From Sordaria brevicollis (Eukaryota > Ascomycota > Sordariomycetes > Sordariales > Sordariaceae), in contig JAUTDP010000019.1 in the NCBI GenBank assembly GCA_033439795.1, forward strand, positions 186,001 through 250,000: DNA of 64,000 nucleotides, read 5' to 3'. Shown one piece after another: positions 53,901 to 64,000 of this stretch; the first letter of the stretch is position 1; every line of letters starts with the position of its first letter. The position numbers were made by a program, and so were the translations under genes. The notes beneath the pieces were generated by a model. That model was not told the DNA's origin. It ran no database searches and saw only the letters and a program-made list of their open reading frames with translations.

Positions 53901-55245
53901 GTTACGGCCATTACGTCGAGGAGTAACTAAGACTAAGCCGCGCTCGTGAGAGACCAAGGTTTGGACGCATGAAAGATGGGATATGTCAGACGCCCCAAGC
54001 TGTTGATGGAGACGGTCTCTATGCAACATCTTGTACCTTCAACACTCTCTCATCATCATTGTTCTGGGCGTGTACGATTTAGCGAGGTGTTTTATACCCT
54101 ATTTGGTTTTGTATGAATATCATGGGATAATGGGCGAACGAAAACATGAAGACACAGAGCAGGCAGGTTCTCGGTCTGGGAATGCGCTTTACTTGGTGGC
54201 ATTCATTCTCTGAGCTATCAAGCTGAAGACTGCGACGGAGCTGAGGAATAGTACGGCGTTGTAGAACTAACATCATCTTGTCAGGTTGTCTTATCATCAT
54301 ATGGATGGAGCTGAGGCATTCGATACAAGACATACTGCTTTTCTTGACACGTCTCTTTCTTCACTGTCTGTCCTGGCCTCGATGAAGAGGCGACGTAGGT
54401 TGGGGAAGTTGGCCTGTTGTGGTTAGTTTCAAGCTTCCAATCCTAGTAAAACTGATACATGAAGACCTTGATTTGCAGAACCAGTCGTATGGAGAATTAC
54501 TTACCATTGTCTCTCGCCTCTGACGGCTAACGGTTGGTGATGGTGATAGGATGCTACCGTACTTGACGCGAGGTTAGAGTTTAATCTAGGAAGAGACGGG
54601 AGGACCTGAAATATTGCCGAATCACTGTTGTTCAAATGAAACCAGGATAAGTGATCCCTATGGAGATGGTTGTTCAAGCTCTCGTCGTCAACACCATCAC
54701 CACCATCATCGCCGCCAAGTGCCAAGCCACAGCTTCCAGAATGTCCAAAGACGGCGATGTGGCTGAAGCTCTCCTTTCCGGCGGGGCAGCAAGGACCCTG
54801 TGAGTGGGGCAATAGAGGCTCGTGCCAAGACGCTCTGGCCTGTCGCTGCAGTGATACGGAGGACACCACAGTTGACCACAGTGGCCGCCGTTCAGCGCGT
54901 ACTACCTAACAACTGGACATCTGCCCGTCCACATCATCGTGATCCATCTCCAACACAACCCGCGACGACCAGCGACTCGATCCAAGGCTGGACAACGCCC
55001 TCGACAATACCAGCCTTACACCAGGCCATTCTATACATTTGTGACCCGAGTCGACCACTACCGCTGTCTCCGCGATCACCACTCGATAGCATCCGTGTAT
55101 GCGCCATTCCGCGCCAGCCCGTTAAGGCGCCCTCCTCTCCTTTGTCGAAGCTCGAGGTTTCACCGCCCGACCTCGACCGAGCCATCTCTTCTTCCACCAC
55201 CAGTACACTTTCTTCCCGAGTGCGCAGCACAACGACGCCTTCGCA
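53901..55245. other. Intergenic between the chaperone and AP-1 beta genes
   Basis: 1.3 kb with only short overlapping frames. The 54.0-54.35 kb part is AT-richer and is the likely 3' region of the chaperone gene. The 300 bases before 55,246 are CT-rich (TCTTCTTCC, CTTTCTTCCC) and include the probable promoter and leader of the adaptin gene. Confidence 0.5.
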
Positions 55246-57647
55246 ATGTCAGCTATGAACCGCATTAGGGGTGCGTTTGCCCCCCCGCGTAAGGGCGAGA
55301 CGTTCGAGCTGCGAGCCGGCCTCGTGTCCCAGTATGCCTACGAGCGAAAGGAAGCCATCCAGAAGACCATCATGGCCATGACGCTGGGCAAGGATGTGTC
55401 GGCCCTCTTTCCCGACGTCCTCAAGAACATTGCGACCTCAGACCTCGACCAGAAGAAGCTGGTATATCTCTACTTGATGTGAGCAACAACCCTTGCCTAA
55501 CTTGTCTCTCGCCACTCACTTGACGACGAACGTAGCGCTAACCCCTGAGTCCAGGAACTACGCCAAATCACATCCCGATCTCTGCATTCTCGCTGTCAAC
55601 ACGTTCGTACAAGATTCCGAAGACCCGAACCCCCTTATCCGAGCGCTGGCGATTCGAACAATGGGCTGCATTCGCGTCGACAAGATGATCGATTACATGG
55701 AGGAGCCCCTACGAAAGACGCTACGAGACGAGTCCCCGTACGTGCGCAAGACCGCCGCCATCTGTGTCGCCAAACTCTTCGACCTCAACCCGACAATGTG
55801 CATCGAGAACGGTTTCCTAGAGACGCTGCAAGAGATGATTGGCGACCCTAACCCCATGGTCGTGGCCAACTCGGTCCAGGCCCTGTCCGAAATCCACGAA
55901 ACCGCCCCGGAGACCAGGGCGCTTGTCCTCACACCAGCGACGCTGAAGAAGCTGCTTATGGCGCTGAACGAGTGTACGGAATGGGGAAGAGTCACCATCC
56001 TTACAACACTGGCTGAGTATACAGCCCAGGACGTGAAGGAGTCGGAACACATTTGCGAAAGAGTCGCGCCCCAGTTCCAGCACGTCAACCCCAGCGTGGT
56101 CTTGGCCGCCGTCAAGGTTGTCTTCACCCACATGAAGGCTCTTGCCCCTAAGACTGTGAGCGCCTACCTGAAGAAGATGGCTCCTCCTCTGGTAACGCTT
56201 ATCGCCTCGGCCCCTGAGGTGCAGTACGTCGCTCTGCGGAATATCGACCTCTTGCTGCAAGCCAATCCCGATATTCTTAGCAAGGAGCTGAGGGTATTCT
56301 TCTGCAAGTACAACGACCCCCCGTACGTCAAGCTCCAGAAGCTGGAGATCATGGTCAGGATAGCAAACGACAAGAACTTTGATCAACTACTATCCGAGCT
56401 CAAGGAGTACGCACTCGAAGTCGACATGGATTTTGTCAGGAGAGCCGTGAAGGCCATTGGCCAGGTTGCTATCAAGATCGAGGCCGCTAGCGAGAAGTGC
56501 GTCAACGCGTTGCTCGATCTCATCTCTACCAAGGTCAACTATGTTGTGCAGGAAGTCATTGTCGTCATCAAGGATATTCTCCGCAAGTACCCTGGGTACG
56601 AGGGTGTCATCCCGACTCTGTGCAAGTACATTGACGAGTTGGATGAGCCCAATGCCAGGGGCGCCTTGATCTGGATTGTTGGAGAATATGCCGAGAAAAT
56701 CAACAACGCTGACGAGATTCTCGAGGGTTTCGTGGAGGGTTTCCTGGAAGAGTTTACACAGACGCAACTGCAGATTCTTACCGCTGTGGTCAAGCTGTTC
56801 CTGAAGAAACCCAGCAACACCCAAGGCTTGGTACAAAAGGTCCTCCAGCAAGCCACGGCAGACAACGACAATCCAGATATCAGAGATCGCGCTTATATCT
56901 ACTGGCGTCTCCTCTCTGGCGATCTCGACGTTGCCAAGGTTTGTTACCAACATCTCTCTTCCTTCGATTCTGTAAACAGCCACTAACCTGCATTTACAGA
57001 GCATTATTCTCTCCCAAAAGCCCGCCATTACGACAACAGTAACATCCCTTCCTCCCGTCCTCCTCGAACAACTCCTGTCCGAGCTTTCCACTCTCGCCTC
57101 TGTCTACCACAAGCCCCCCGAGTCCTTCGTTGGCAAGGGCCGCTTCGGCGCCGACGAGATCCAGCGCGCCGCCATCCAAGAACAGCGCCAGAACGCTGCC
57201 GAGAACCCTATTGCTGCCTCGGTCGCTGCCGCTGCCAAGGGCGGCCAGCAGAACAACATCGAAAACCTTCTCGATATCGACTTCGACGGTGGCGCCCCTG
57301 CCAGCGCGGAACACGGTGGCGGTGTCGGCACACCAGATCGGTTCGCTAGTCCCGCTACCGTCGGCGGTCTTCCCGGTGCGCCACCGCAGCCCAGCGGCGG
57401 CATGGCGGATATCATGGGGCTGTTCGATGCGCCACCACCTATGCCGGCTGGTGGTGCTGCTGCCGCCGCTGCTGTACCGGCCAATGCGGGTGGAATGGGC
57501 ATGGGCGACATGATGAACACCTTTGCGGGCATGGATATCAGCGGGAACAGCGCACCTCCCCCACCAGGTCAGCAGCTGGGACATGCGCCCAGCCCAGCCC
57601 CTCCCAAGAGCGGTGGAGGCAGTGAGGATTTGCTTGGGTTGTTCTAA
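55246..57647 (+). CDS. AP-1 clathrin adaptor complex, beta-adaptin subunit
   Basis: A 754-residue large subunit of a clathrin adaptor, acting at the trans-Golgi and endosomes. Exons are 55,246-55,478, 55,555-56,938 and 57,000-57,647. Introns of 76 and 61 bp have GTGAGC and GTTTGT donors; joins restore [14 protein letters not shown] and [14 protein letters not shown]. Residues 1 to about 580 are the HEAT-repeat trunk ([69 protein letters not shown]). The hinge holds a clathrin box, NLLDIDFD (628-635), and the end is Gly/Pro/Met-rich, stopping at DLLGLF without the appendage domain found in animal beta-adaptins. This form fits fungal Apl2-type AP-1 beta better than AP-2 beta. The second intron's donor GTTTGT is weak but is required by the frame. 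Confidence 0.93.
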
Positions 57648-58677
57648 GTGTCTTGTACGGAAAGTCATGATTGGACGAGTATGATGGTGTTTAGTATAAT
57701 AGCATGGTGGATGGTGTTGGTGGTGACGGAGGGAATCGGTGGATGGATCCAAAAGAAAAGCGAGGGAAATGCCAGCGCCTTGTTTACTCACCAGTTTTTT
57801 TGGCCGGTTCTTGTGCGATGATGAGCTGATATATTAATAGACATGATCTCTGGACTTTTATGGTCTGTTCTCCCTTTCATATCGGTCGTTACCCGTCATC
57901 ATATTGACTTGATCTGCTGTTTACGTCTCCGAATCGACTTCCCGCTGGGTCAAGTCAAAGCTGTCGACTCATCACCTACAGGATCGAAAGCAGTTTCATT
58001 GTTCGCCAACGCTATATCGAGTAGATGTTATTGAGCTTTCGCTAGCTGAACCAGGTCAGTGATGATAGTGCTTTCTATTCTCCCTTGGACTTTGCTGACA
58101 AACATCAGCTGGGTCACACCTCTTCAGGCACCCGATGACCTCCCGGGAGGGAATTTGACGGCGCTCACGATGACCAGTTGAACGAGAAGTTTTCATCTTA
58201 TACACCTCACGCAACGATCCATAACAGCTGATTCATCAGCATCTCCTCACGAACGAGCTTCACCACGGAGACATACTTGGCTACAGCCGTTCGAGCTGGG
58301 TTCATCTGCATACGCGCTGCCCTGGGTTCCATCCTATGAGCTTGTATTCTTGGCAAAGCTTGTTGTGAGTCTAGAATCAATTATGCATTGCTTAGCAAGA
58401 CGAAGTCGGATCCCATGTCTGCCTGAAAGCGATACTGCAGGTAAACTAACCGTAATCTAACCATACTACAGTACCTAGAATACGGTCAATGACGCGAAAC
58501 GATATAGAGACAGCGGTAGTATCCAAGCCAGTGGGTAGAATGGGAATTGCAAAGAGTGTCCTCCTCCGCTGTAGGAAAGGTAGAGCATCTCCGACCATGA
58601 ATTATGTCGTGGATAGAGGGTGAGACGTAGATTCATTAATAAGGTGATAAGTTTGAGCCTGCATTCAACAAAGACAA
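57648..58677. other. Intergenic between the adaptin gene and tRNA-Arg
   Basis: About 1 kb. The first 200 bases are the 3' region of the adaptin gene. The rest shows no supported gene; short frames only. Nothing else I can name. Confidence 0.5.
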
Positions 58678-58749
58678 GGTCCGCTGGCTCAATGGCAGAG
58701 CGTCTGACTACGAATCAGGAGGTTCCAGGTTCGACCCCTGGGTGGATCG
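58678..58749 (+). tRNA. tRNA-Arg (ACG anticodon)
   Basis: The acceptor GGTCCGC pairs with GTGGATC (two G-U/U-G pairs) and has discriminator G. The D arm is TGGCTCAATGGCAGAGC. The anticodon stem CTGAC/ATCAG-type carries the loop CTACGAA with anticodon ACG (A34 expected to become inosine). The T arm is CCAGGTTCGACCCCTGG. There is no intron. Internal A and B box promoter elements (TGGCTCAATGG, GGTTCGACCCC) are intact. A T-rich stretch follows within 40 bases (TTCTTTTTGG) and may terminate polymerase III. It stands alone between two protein genes. Confidence 0.96.
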
Positions 58750-59620
58750 AGTTATCTTATCTTTCTTCTCTTCTTTTTGGAGTTTTTGGCGATGAACATT
58801 GCTTGTTGGTTCTGGAATTTGTAATTGTTTGCTCTTCCATCTCCTTCCTTTTTTTGCTCTGTGATTTTTGCTGCCTTACTCCTCATGTGACTGACTGGAC
58901 TGAGTTTAGGCAAATTGGCAAAGATGCAATTTCCAAAGCAGCAGATTTTGGTAAAGCTTCTTTTTTGGTGGGGCTCTCTTCGTCCCGCGAGACCTGGGAG
59001 CTGGGGAATTTGATTTCGGAGTTTGAACCCCAAAAACTCAAAAAAGAGACTGGGGTTCAGCTGGGAAAGGTCCCCTTCGGCGGGCTGGGCGGATACAAGC
59101 GCGCCCGCTAGCGAGTCTGGGGAAATTTGGAGAGACCAATCGGTGGGTTCAGCGGACATAGAGCTAAGCCCTTTTGGGACCGTGTTAATTACAACCTTAA
59201 TGGCACCATCAAATTGTCAGGGTCGTTTTCTGGTCACCTGCAACTTGAACTGCAGGAACAGAACAATTGGGCCAAGGAACGGGACAGGAACAGGCCAGGA
59301 ACGGGCGGGCCGCTTCGAAAGTTGGATGGGCAAGAGCAGGGCGAGAGCTCCCTTTTCCGGTCGGACCATCGTGGGTTGTGACCTCTCTTCAGTTTGCTAT
59401 AACCCTCCCTTCTTCCCCCCATTATTTTGCAAAGCTCGAGGTTTCCCCGATGTCTTCTATCGCCAGTAGCATCATCTGAGTTTGTGTTGCATAACACAAC
59501 TGCGACGGTGGTTCCATCCCCATCACTTACACAACAACGTTCGGTCCGACCCGAGTTCACTCATTTCATCCAATCCTTTAATCATTTTAATTCGCCCCGC
59601 GAATCCCACATTCCTTCACA
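58750..59620. other. Promoter region of the GPI-anchored protein gene
   Basis: 0.87 kb with overlapping short frames only. The last 150 bases contain CAACAACG and CATTTCATCC motifs and end in CCTTCACAATG, a good fungal start context. No RNA gene or repeat seen beyond the tRNA. Confidence 0.45.
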
Positions 59621-60472
59621 ATGTCCACAACACAACATCTGACGCAGTCCAAGCCCTGGGCATCTCGCTTGTCTTCCTTCGCCCTCCTCGTTCTCTACTC
59701 CGCCACCGCGACCCATGCTGCCACGACCAAAGTCTGGGCCACCCCTCACGACAGCTACTCCTCCTCGATCGGTGTTCTCGGCTGCAAAGTCGACACCAAC
59801 CGCATCGCCTACTGGCCCGGCGCCGTCGACTGCAACAACCTCTGCGTCTCGCTCTCGTACGGCGACCGTAAGGTGAAGCTGCTCCGCGTCGACCAGTCCC
59901 AGGGCGCGCACGACGTCAGCTACGATGCGTGGAACTACCTCACCACGGGCCACGGCGCCAACGACCGCCCTGCCACCGGCGGGCCCATCGAAATGGAGAC
60001 GGAGGACCTGCCCGCTTCCGAGTGCAAGGACTTGATCAAGACAAAGGGCCACAAGCTGCCGCTGTCGGCGGCCAACAGCATGAACTTTTTGGCCAGCTGC
60101 CTGTCCAAGAAGGACGGCAACTGGGTGGCTGAGAACCACGTTCTTTATAACGTGCTCGACTCGATCTGCACGTGGGGATATGACGAGCAGTGCGAGCTCG
60201 ACTGGCCGAATGCGAACCAGCCCAAGTGCAAGAATGACTTGGGCAAGCCGGCGACGCTGAACGATAAGCCGGTGTACGACATCCGGTATCCTTCGGGCGA
60301 CAAGGTGATCGCGGGATCGAACAAGTTGGTGAAGGAGGGAGGAACTCCTTGGGGCGATGTCAGTGGTACTGGACAGGAGAACGCCGCTGCGAGAGGAGGT
60401 CTGGTTGCGAGCGGTTCGGCGATGGCGTTGTTGTTTGTTTGGATCATGACTCTGATGAGCTATGCATTTTGA
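59621..60472 (+). CDS. Secreted, GPI-anchored Cys-rich protein (expansin/DPBB-like head)
   Basis: A 283-residue single-exon protein. A hydrophobic stretch (SFALLVLYSATATHAA, about residues 19-34) after a 15-residue head acts as the signal peptide. The mature N-terminal part SIGVLGCKVDTNRIAYWP, then DCNNLCVSLSY and RVDQSQGAHDVSYDAWNYL has the Cys and Asp pattern of fungal secreted proteins with an expansin-like double-psi beta barrel. About ten cysteines suggest disulphides. The last 22 residues (LVASGSAMALLFVWIMTLMSYAF) are hydrophobic after a small-residue GTGQENAAARGG region, as expected for a GPI attachment signal. It would sit on the plasma membrane or in the cell wall. The enzymatic role, if any, is unknown. 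A convergent neighbour on the minus strand ends 167 bases downstream. Confidence 0.78.
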   Translation: MSTTQHLTQSKPWASRLSSFALLVLYSATATHAATTKVWATPHDSYSSSIGVLGCKVDTNRIAYWPGAVDCNNLCVSLSYGDRKVKLLRVDQSQGAHDVSYDAWNYLTTGHGANDRPATGGPIEMETEDLPASECKDLIKTKGHKLPLSAANSMNFLASCLSKKDGNWVAENHVLYNVLDSICTWGYDEQCELDWPNANQPKCKNDLGKPATLNDKPVYDIRYPSGDKVIAGSNKLVKEGGTPWGDVSGTGQENAAARGGLVASGSAMALLFVWIMTLMSYAF

Positions 60473-60638
60473 TGAAAAGCTTCTTCCTTGGCACGAGTTT
60501 GGATAGGTAGCCGGGCGGGCTTTTGTGGTTTTAAAACTTCGATTCTCGAGATACCCCCGTTTATAGCCCACTTTTGGAATGGATTGGAGTTTGGATGAGT
60601 AAAATTTGAAGCCTTTTCTTTGCTGCACATCTGGCCGC
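60473..60638. terminator. Shared 3' region of two convergent genes
   Basis: Only 166 bases separate the stop codons of the GPI-protein gene and the glycosylasparaginase gene. Any poly(A) signals of both must lie here or inside the neighbouring 3' end, so the transcripts probably overlap. No clear AATAAA was found. Confidence 0.4.
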
Positions 60639-61856
60639 TCACAAATCAGCGGACGCTGGCATGACACCTTCTAACGGCGGGACCGTGACGACCTTGGTCT
60701 CGCTCATTTGCCCTCCTCGGTACGCATACGTGAACGTCCAACCGGACGCCGCAGCTCCGTGATTCCCGTTCTTATCTACCACCACAATTCCACTCTGCAC
60801 ACTTGGGTATTTTCTTACCATTCTCCTTACAGCATCTTCGGCCGCCTCTGTCGGGGTCATACCTCTTCTCAAGCTCTCTACTGCTTGGTAGCAAGGTAGG
60901 AAGCGCATCATGATATCCCCATCCCCTGTTGCTCCGCAACCGCCGACCTCTCCATCAACATAGGCACCGCTACCAACAATCGGGCCATCGCCGACCCTTC
61001 CCGGAATCTTATGCCGTGCACCATTCGTTGACGACCCAGCCGCCATCCTCCCGTCCTTCGCAATCGCGATCATGGAGATGGTATCATGCCCCTCCGTCTT
61101 TGCTTCCCCCAATTGCATCTTCGACTCCCCAAGGCCTCCATCAACACCCAACTCCCTTTCCGGAACTGGCACATACGGTCCACACCCTCCCTCCCCTTCC
61201 CCTACAATAACATTCCTCCTATACGACCCCTCCCCACATCCTTTCTTCCTCCACTCCTCACAAACCCCCCTCGACTCCTCCGTCCCCAGATCCTCCTCCT
61301 CAAACCCATTCTCCCTCGCAAACTCCGTCGCCTGATCACCCGTCAACAGCGAATGCTTCGTGTAAAGCAACACCTGTTTCGCCACCGCAATCGCATCCTT
61401 CACTCTCCTTAGATTAGCCACGGCACCGGAGTCGAGCGTGTCCCCATCCATCAGCAGCGCGTCGAGCGTCGTCTCACAGTTTTCGTCGGGCGAACCGCCG
61501 TAGCCGACGGTGAAGTCGCATTGGAGACGTTCGCATGTTGAGCAGCCGGTTACGATGGCGTTGAGGGCCTGGAGACGGGGGTTTTTGTTGTTACTTGATG
61601 ACTGGGTGAGGTAGGAAAAGGCGGAGTCGGTGGCGGAGGTGAAGGAGCCGCCCCAGGTGTTGATGATGAAGGGGAGGCCGGGGGTGTTTTGCCAGTCTGG
61701 AATGGGATTCGAGTTGGGAGTGGTGTTGAGGTTGGAAGAGGTGATGGGGTGTTGGGATTCGAGGGAGGCGATGGTTGGAGTGGCTGTTGTGAGGATGCTC
61801 GTGAGGAACGAGAGCAGGATGCTCGTGAGGGGTAAGGCGGTTGACGATGGGGGCAT
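60639..61856 (-). CDS. N4-(beta-N-acetylglucosaminyl)-L-asparaginase (glycosylasparaginase)
   Basis: A 405-residue Ntn-hydrolase of the asparaginase type 2 family. It splits the Asn-GlcNAc bond of degraded glycoproteins, probably in the vacuole. Evidence: PFIINTWGGSF near the mature N-terminus; ALNAIVTGCSTCE; VGYGGSPDENCETTLDALLMDG; the autocleavage and nucleophile box EGHDTISMIAIAK with catalytic Thr at residue 259; then SSTNGARHKIPGRVGDGPIVGSGAYVDGEVGG and GDGDIMMRFLPC. The first 30 residues (PLTSILLSFLTSILTTATPTIA) are a signal peptide. An upstream in-frame ATG at 61,916 would add 20 residues before it, so I prefer 61,856. An insertion between the two catalytic halves carries an acidic, Gly/Glu-rich loop. 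Single exon. Confidence 0.92.
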   Translation of the reverse strand: MPPSSTALPLTSILLSFLTSILTTATPTIASLESQHPITSSNLNTTPNSNPIPDWQNTPGLPFIINTWGGSFTSATDSAFSYLTQSSSNNKNPRLQALNAIVTGCSTCERLQCDFTVGYGGSPDENCETTLDALLMDGDTLDSGAVANLRRVKDAIAVAKQVLLYTKHSLLTGDQATEFARENGFEEEDLGTEESRGVCEEWRKKGCGEGSYRRNVIVGEGEGGCGPYVPVPERELGVDGGLGESKMQLGEAKTEGHDTISMIAIAKDGRMAAGSSTNGARHKIPGRVGDGPIVGSGAYVDGEVGGCGATGDGDIMMRFLPCYQAVESLRRGMTPTEAAEDAVRRMVRKYPSVQSGIVVVDKNGNHGAAASGWTFTYAYRGGQMSETKVVTVPPLEGVMPASADL

Positions 61857-62434
61857 AATTGATGCGGGGATGAGAACAGAGCGAAATGGGATCGATTGAG
61901 AATTGGCCCTCAACACTCGATGAAATCAAAACAATAGCCTAGCTTTGTGGTCTTGATTCATACAAGAGGTGAAGCTGAAATGCGCCAAGTATCAGGTCAG
62001 AAAATGGTCAAAAGTTGAAAAGCGGGGGAGGTCAGCAATCTTTTCCCTTCCTGGACCATGGTAGTTGGCCGTTGGAAGCAAAACCACACCTCTAACCCTA
62101 ACCCTGCGAATGAACCCCCCTTACCTCAGGGGTTTGTTTACTTGCGAGTGTGATCCAGAGTTCTTGGCTTCCTTTTCTTTCTGGTATAGCATTGCAACTG
62201 TTGGGTCTATAGAGGTGGTCGAGATGCAACCTTCATCGTCCATCACAACACGTGAAGCCCGCCACTGTAGAGGTATGTGTGAGGCCTACAGGGCGTCACT
62301 GCACCCGGAAACCGGCGTAACCCCTCATGTACCCCAACCTCACCTTGTGGTTCGCCCCTGTCTCTTGAGTTGTGAAAAACTCTTCATGATATATAAAGGG
62401 AAGGAGCGACTGCGATCTTGCCCTAGCCCACAAT
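61857..62434. other. Divergent promoter region
   Basis: 0.58 kb between the glycosylasparaginase gene and the MATE-like gene. A TATATAAAG-type element lies at about 62,391-62,399, some 40 bases before the ATG of the transporter. A short CTAACCCTAACCC stretch is present near 62,093. No gene seen. Confidence 0.5.
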
Positions 62435-64000
62435 ATGTGGCGAGCAACAGACCAAAATACTCGATACAGAATGTTGCCCTCCAAGGATGTCGAAAATGAA
62501 ATCATCACTACTGTCTCGCCAGGCGAGTCATCGGTTTACCATGTCCACAACCAGTCCGACGATGAGCCAACGACTCACTCGAAACCTAAAACTGGGCATC
62601 GAAAGCTCATCCCTAGTCGGGATACGTAAGTCAACCATATCCCTCCAATCTATAACCCAGTAGCCCGTACTTCAACGTGGACATTATCGACTTAACTAAC
62701 AAAAACCCTTCCACAGATACTGGGGTTCCCTAACCTACAACGTCCTCGCCTTCCTCCTACCCGCGCTCTACGGAACCCTCTCCAAGCTCTGGATCGCCCA
62801 AATTGACTCCTCCTCCGTCGTCCTCACCGACGTCTACACCTACATCTCCGTCATCGCCGAAGTGCTCAACGAAGGTCTTCCCCGAATCGCCTGGCTAATC
62901 ATCGGAAACAAGGCCTCTTATACTCTTTCCACCCGGCTTTCCCTCTCCTATACCTTAATCATCTTCCAAACAGCCATGGGCTTGCTCATGACCGTCATCT
63001 TCATCGCCGCCGCCGAGTCCTTTGCCGCGGGCTTCGTCCCGCCGGAAGTAAGGGAGAAGAGTCTGAGTTACGTGCGAGTGTCAGCGGCGGTCGCGCTGAC
63101 GAGTGCGGTGCAGACAGCTGTGGCGAGCTGTACGCGGGCGATGGATTGGCCGGATGTGCCGCTTGTTGTGAGCTCGGTGGGGTTTGCGGTAAATATTGTG
63201 CTGGATATGTTGTTTTTGTCGACTTTTCATGTGAAAGGAGTCAATCCGACGGTGCTGGCCCAGGCGGGGATTAGATTGGCGTGTGATGCGGCGGCTGCGG
63301 TTGCGGGGTTGGGATATTTTGTGTGGGTGGCGAGGAGGACGGTGAGGCAGGAGGAGGGAAGTCAAGGGCAGAAGGTGGCTTGGTGGTGGACGGCAGGGTT
63401 TTGGTTGATGGCTAGAGAGGCGGTTTACACGTTTTCGGAGTCGGCGGTGAGAAATGCCATTTATCTGTGGTTGGTGAATAGGATTATTGGACTGGGCGCG
63501 GACTATGCCACGGCTTGGGGAGTGTTCAACACGATTAGATGGGGGCTAGTTATGGTTCCGGTGCAGGCTTTGGAGACGTCGGCGTTGACGTTTGTTGGAC
63601 ATCAATGGGGAGTGTGGAAGAAGCAGAAGGAGGGAGTGTCCAAGCCTGCTGCGAGTTGGAAAGAGATCAAGAGTGAGTGTCCGTCATGTCGTGACTGATC
63701 CGCTTGCTAACTGCTTGGACTGTATAGGAATCAGCCGTCCTGCTCTTAACTCGGCACTCGTATCCCTGGCCGTTGAGATCCCTATCTGCATCTTTCTCTC
63801 TATATGGGGTATGAAAGAGTTTGCCTTCTACATCTCGAACTCCGAAAGAGTAGCCGACATTACCAAGAAGATGTGGCAGGTGAGTGTAGCCTGAGACTCT
63901 GTTCCATTTGTCTTTGGACACTCGAATACTAACCAGCGCGGGACAGAATATCGACTGGTGTTATATCTTCTACGCCCTCAACTATCAGTTCTCGTCTATC
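62435..64000 (+). CDS. MATE-like multidrug/solute exporter (3' end outside window)
   Basis: A partial, multi-helix membrane protein. Exons are 62,435-62,625, 62,717-63,672, 63,728-63,879 and 63,947 onward. Introns of 91, 55 and 67 bp have GTAAGT and GTGAGT donors; joins give SRDTYWGSLTYN, EIKRISRPALN and KMWQNIDWCYIF, all in frame. Residues 1-64 are a hydrophilic cytosolic head. Then come at least nine hydrophobic helices (VLAFLLPALYGTLSKLW, IAWLIIGNKAS, TAMGLLMTVIFIAAAESFAAGF, GFAVNIVLDMLFLSTFHV and others). The order of helices, the LNEGLPRIAWLI and TSAVQTAVASCTRA segments, and a second half beginning near ISRPALNSALVS suggest the MATE (multidrug and toxic compound extrusion) family, a cation-coupled exporter. 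The motif evidence is moderate, and another polytopic flippase-like family is possible. Confidence 0.7.

Noticed and set aside
53277..54029. 250-codon minus-strand frame with Ile/Leu/Ser runs
   Set aside because: It is the complement of the acidic GAT/GAA repeats of the histone chaperone gene.
59582..60667. 361-codon minus-strand frame antisense to the GPI-anchored protein
   Set aside because: Shadow of the GC-rich plus-strand gene with signal peptide and anchor; no domain on the minus strand.
62085..62110. CTAACCCTAACCC, similar to the telomere repeat TTAGGG
   Set aside because: Only two units in an ordinary promoter region; too short to suggest an interstitial telomere.

Overview
The window is from a filamentous ascomycete of the Neurospora/Sordaria type (Sordariales). 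The evidence is short introns of 53-121 bp with GTRNGY donors and GCTAAC-like branch sites, CT-rich leaders, and a rhodopsin gene very close to Neurospora nop-1 as I remember it. It also opens with about 13 kb in which CpA/TpG has almost vanished while CpG is kept, the mark of repeat-induced point mutation (RIP). The rhodopsin differs from remembered N. crassa NOP-1 at roughly 8% of positions, so this is probably a relative and not N. crassa itself.

Layout. Bases 1-13,040 are an AT-rich graveyard of RIP-mutated transposons. It holds a Ty3/Gypsy retrotransposon on the minus strand (gag zinc knuckle, reverse transcriptase and integrase still readable), a Tc1/mariner-type transposase relic on the minus strand, and two unidentified degenerate plus-strand frames. 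A 0.3-kb island without RIP separates the Gypsy part from the rest. Unique DNA starts at about 13.05 kb. It carries a spliced sugar transporter (minus), then nearly 10 kb without a recognisable gene, then a nop-1-type rhodopsin (minus). A cluster of GATA motifs lies between nop-1 and a divergent STAND/NLR-type NACHT gene (plus). Next come a small secreted DUF3237 protein (minus) and a 2EXR-type protein (plus).

From 36.4 to 47 kb the sequence is gene-poor and repeat-rich. It has two minisatellites, some weak small reading frames, a tandem-repeat protein whose frame is cut by one in-frame TAG, a roughly 1.5-kb array with a degenerate period of about 125 bp, and a tRNA-Lys(CUU).

From 47.5 kb the DNA is ordinary gene space: a small RING-type protein, an F-box-like protein, a DEK_C/HIRIP3-like histone chaperone, the beta subunit of clathrin adaptor AP-1, tRNA-Arg(ACG), a GPI-anchored secreted protein, a glycosylasparaginase (minus), and a MATE-like transporter cut by the window end. 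The genes are individually transcribed and no metabolic cluster is visible. Coordinates of spliced genes come from reading splice signals and frame continuity by eye. Family names come from memory of conserved motifs, not from a search.
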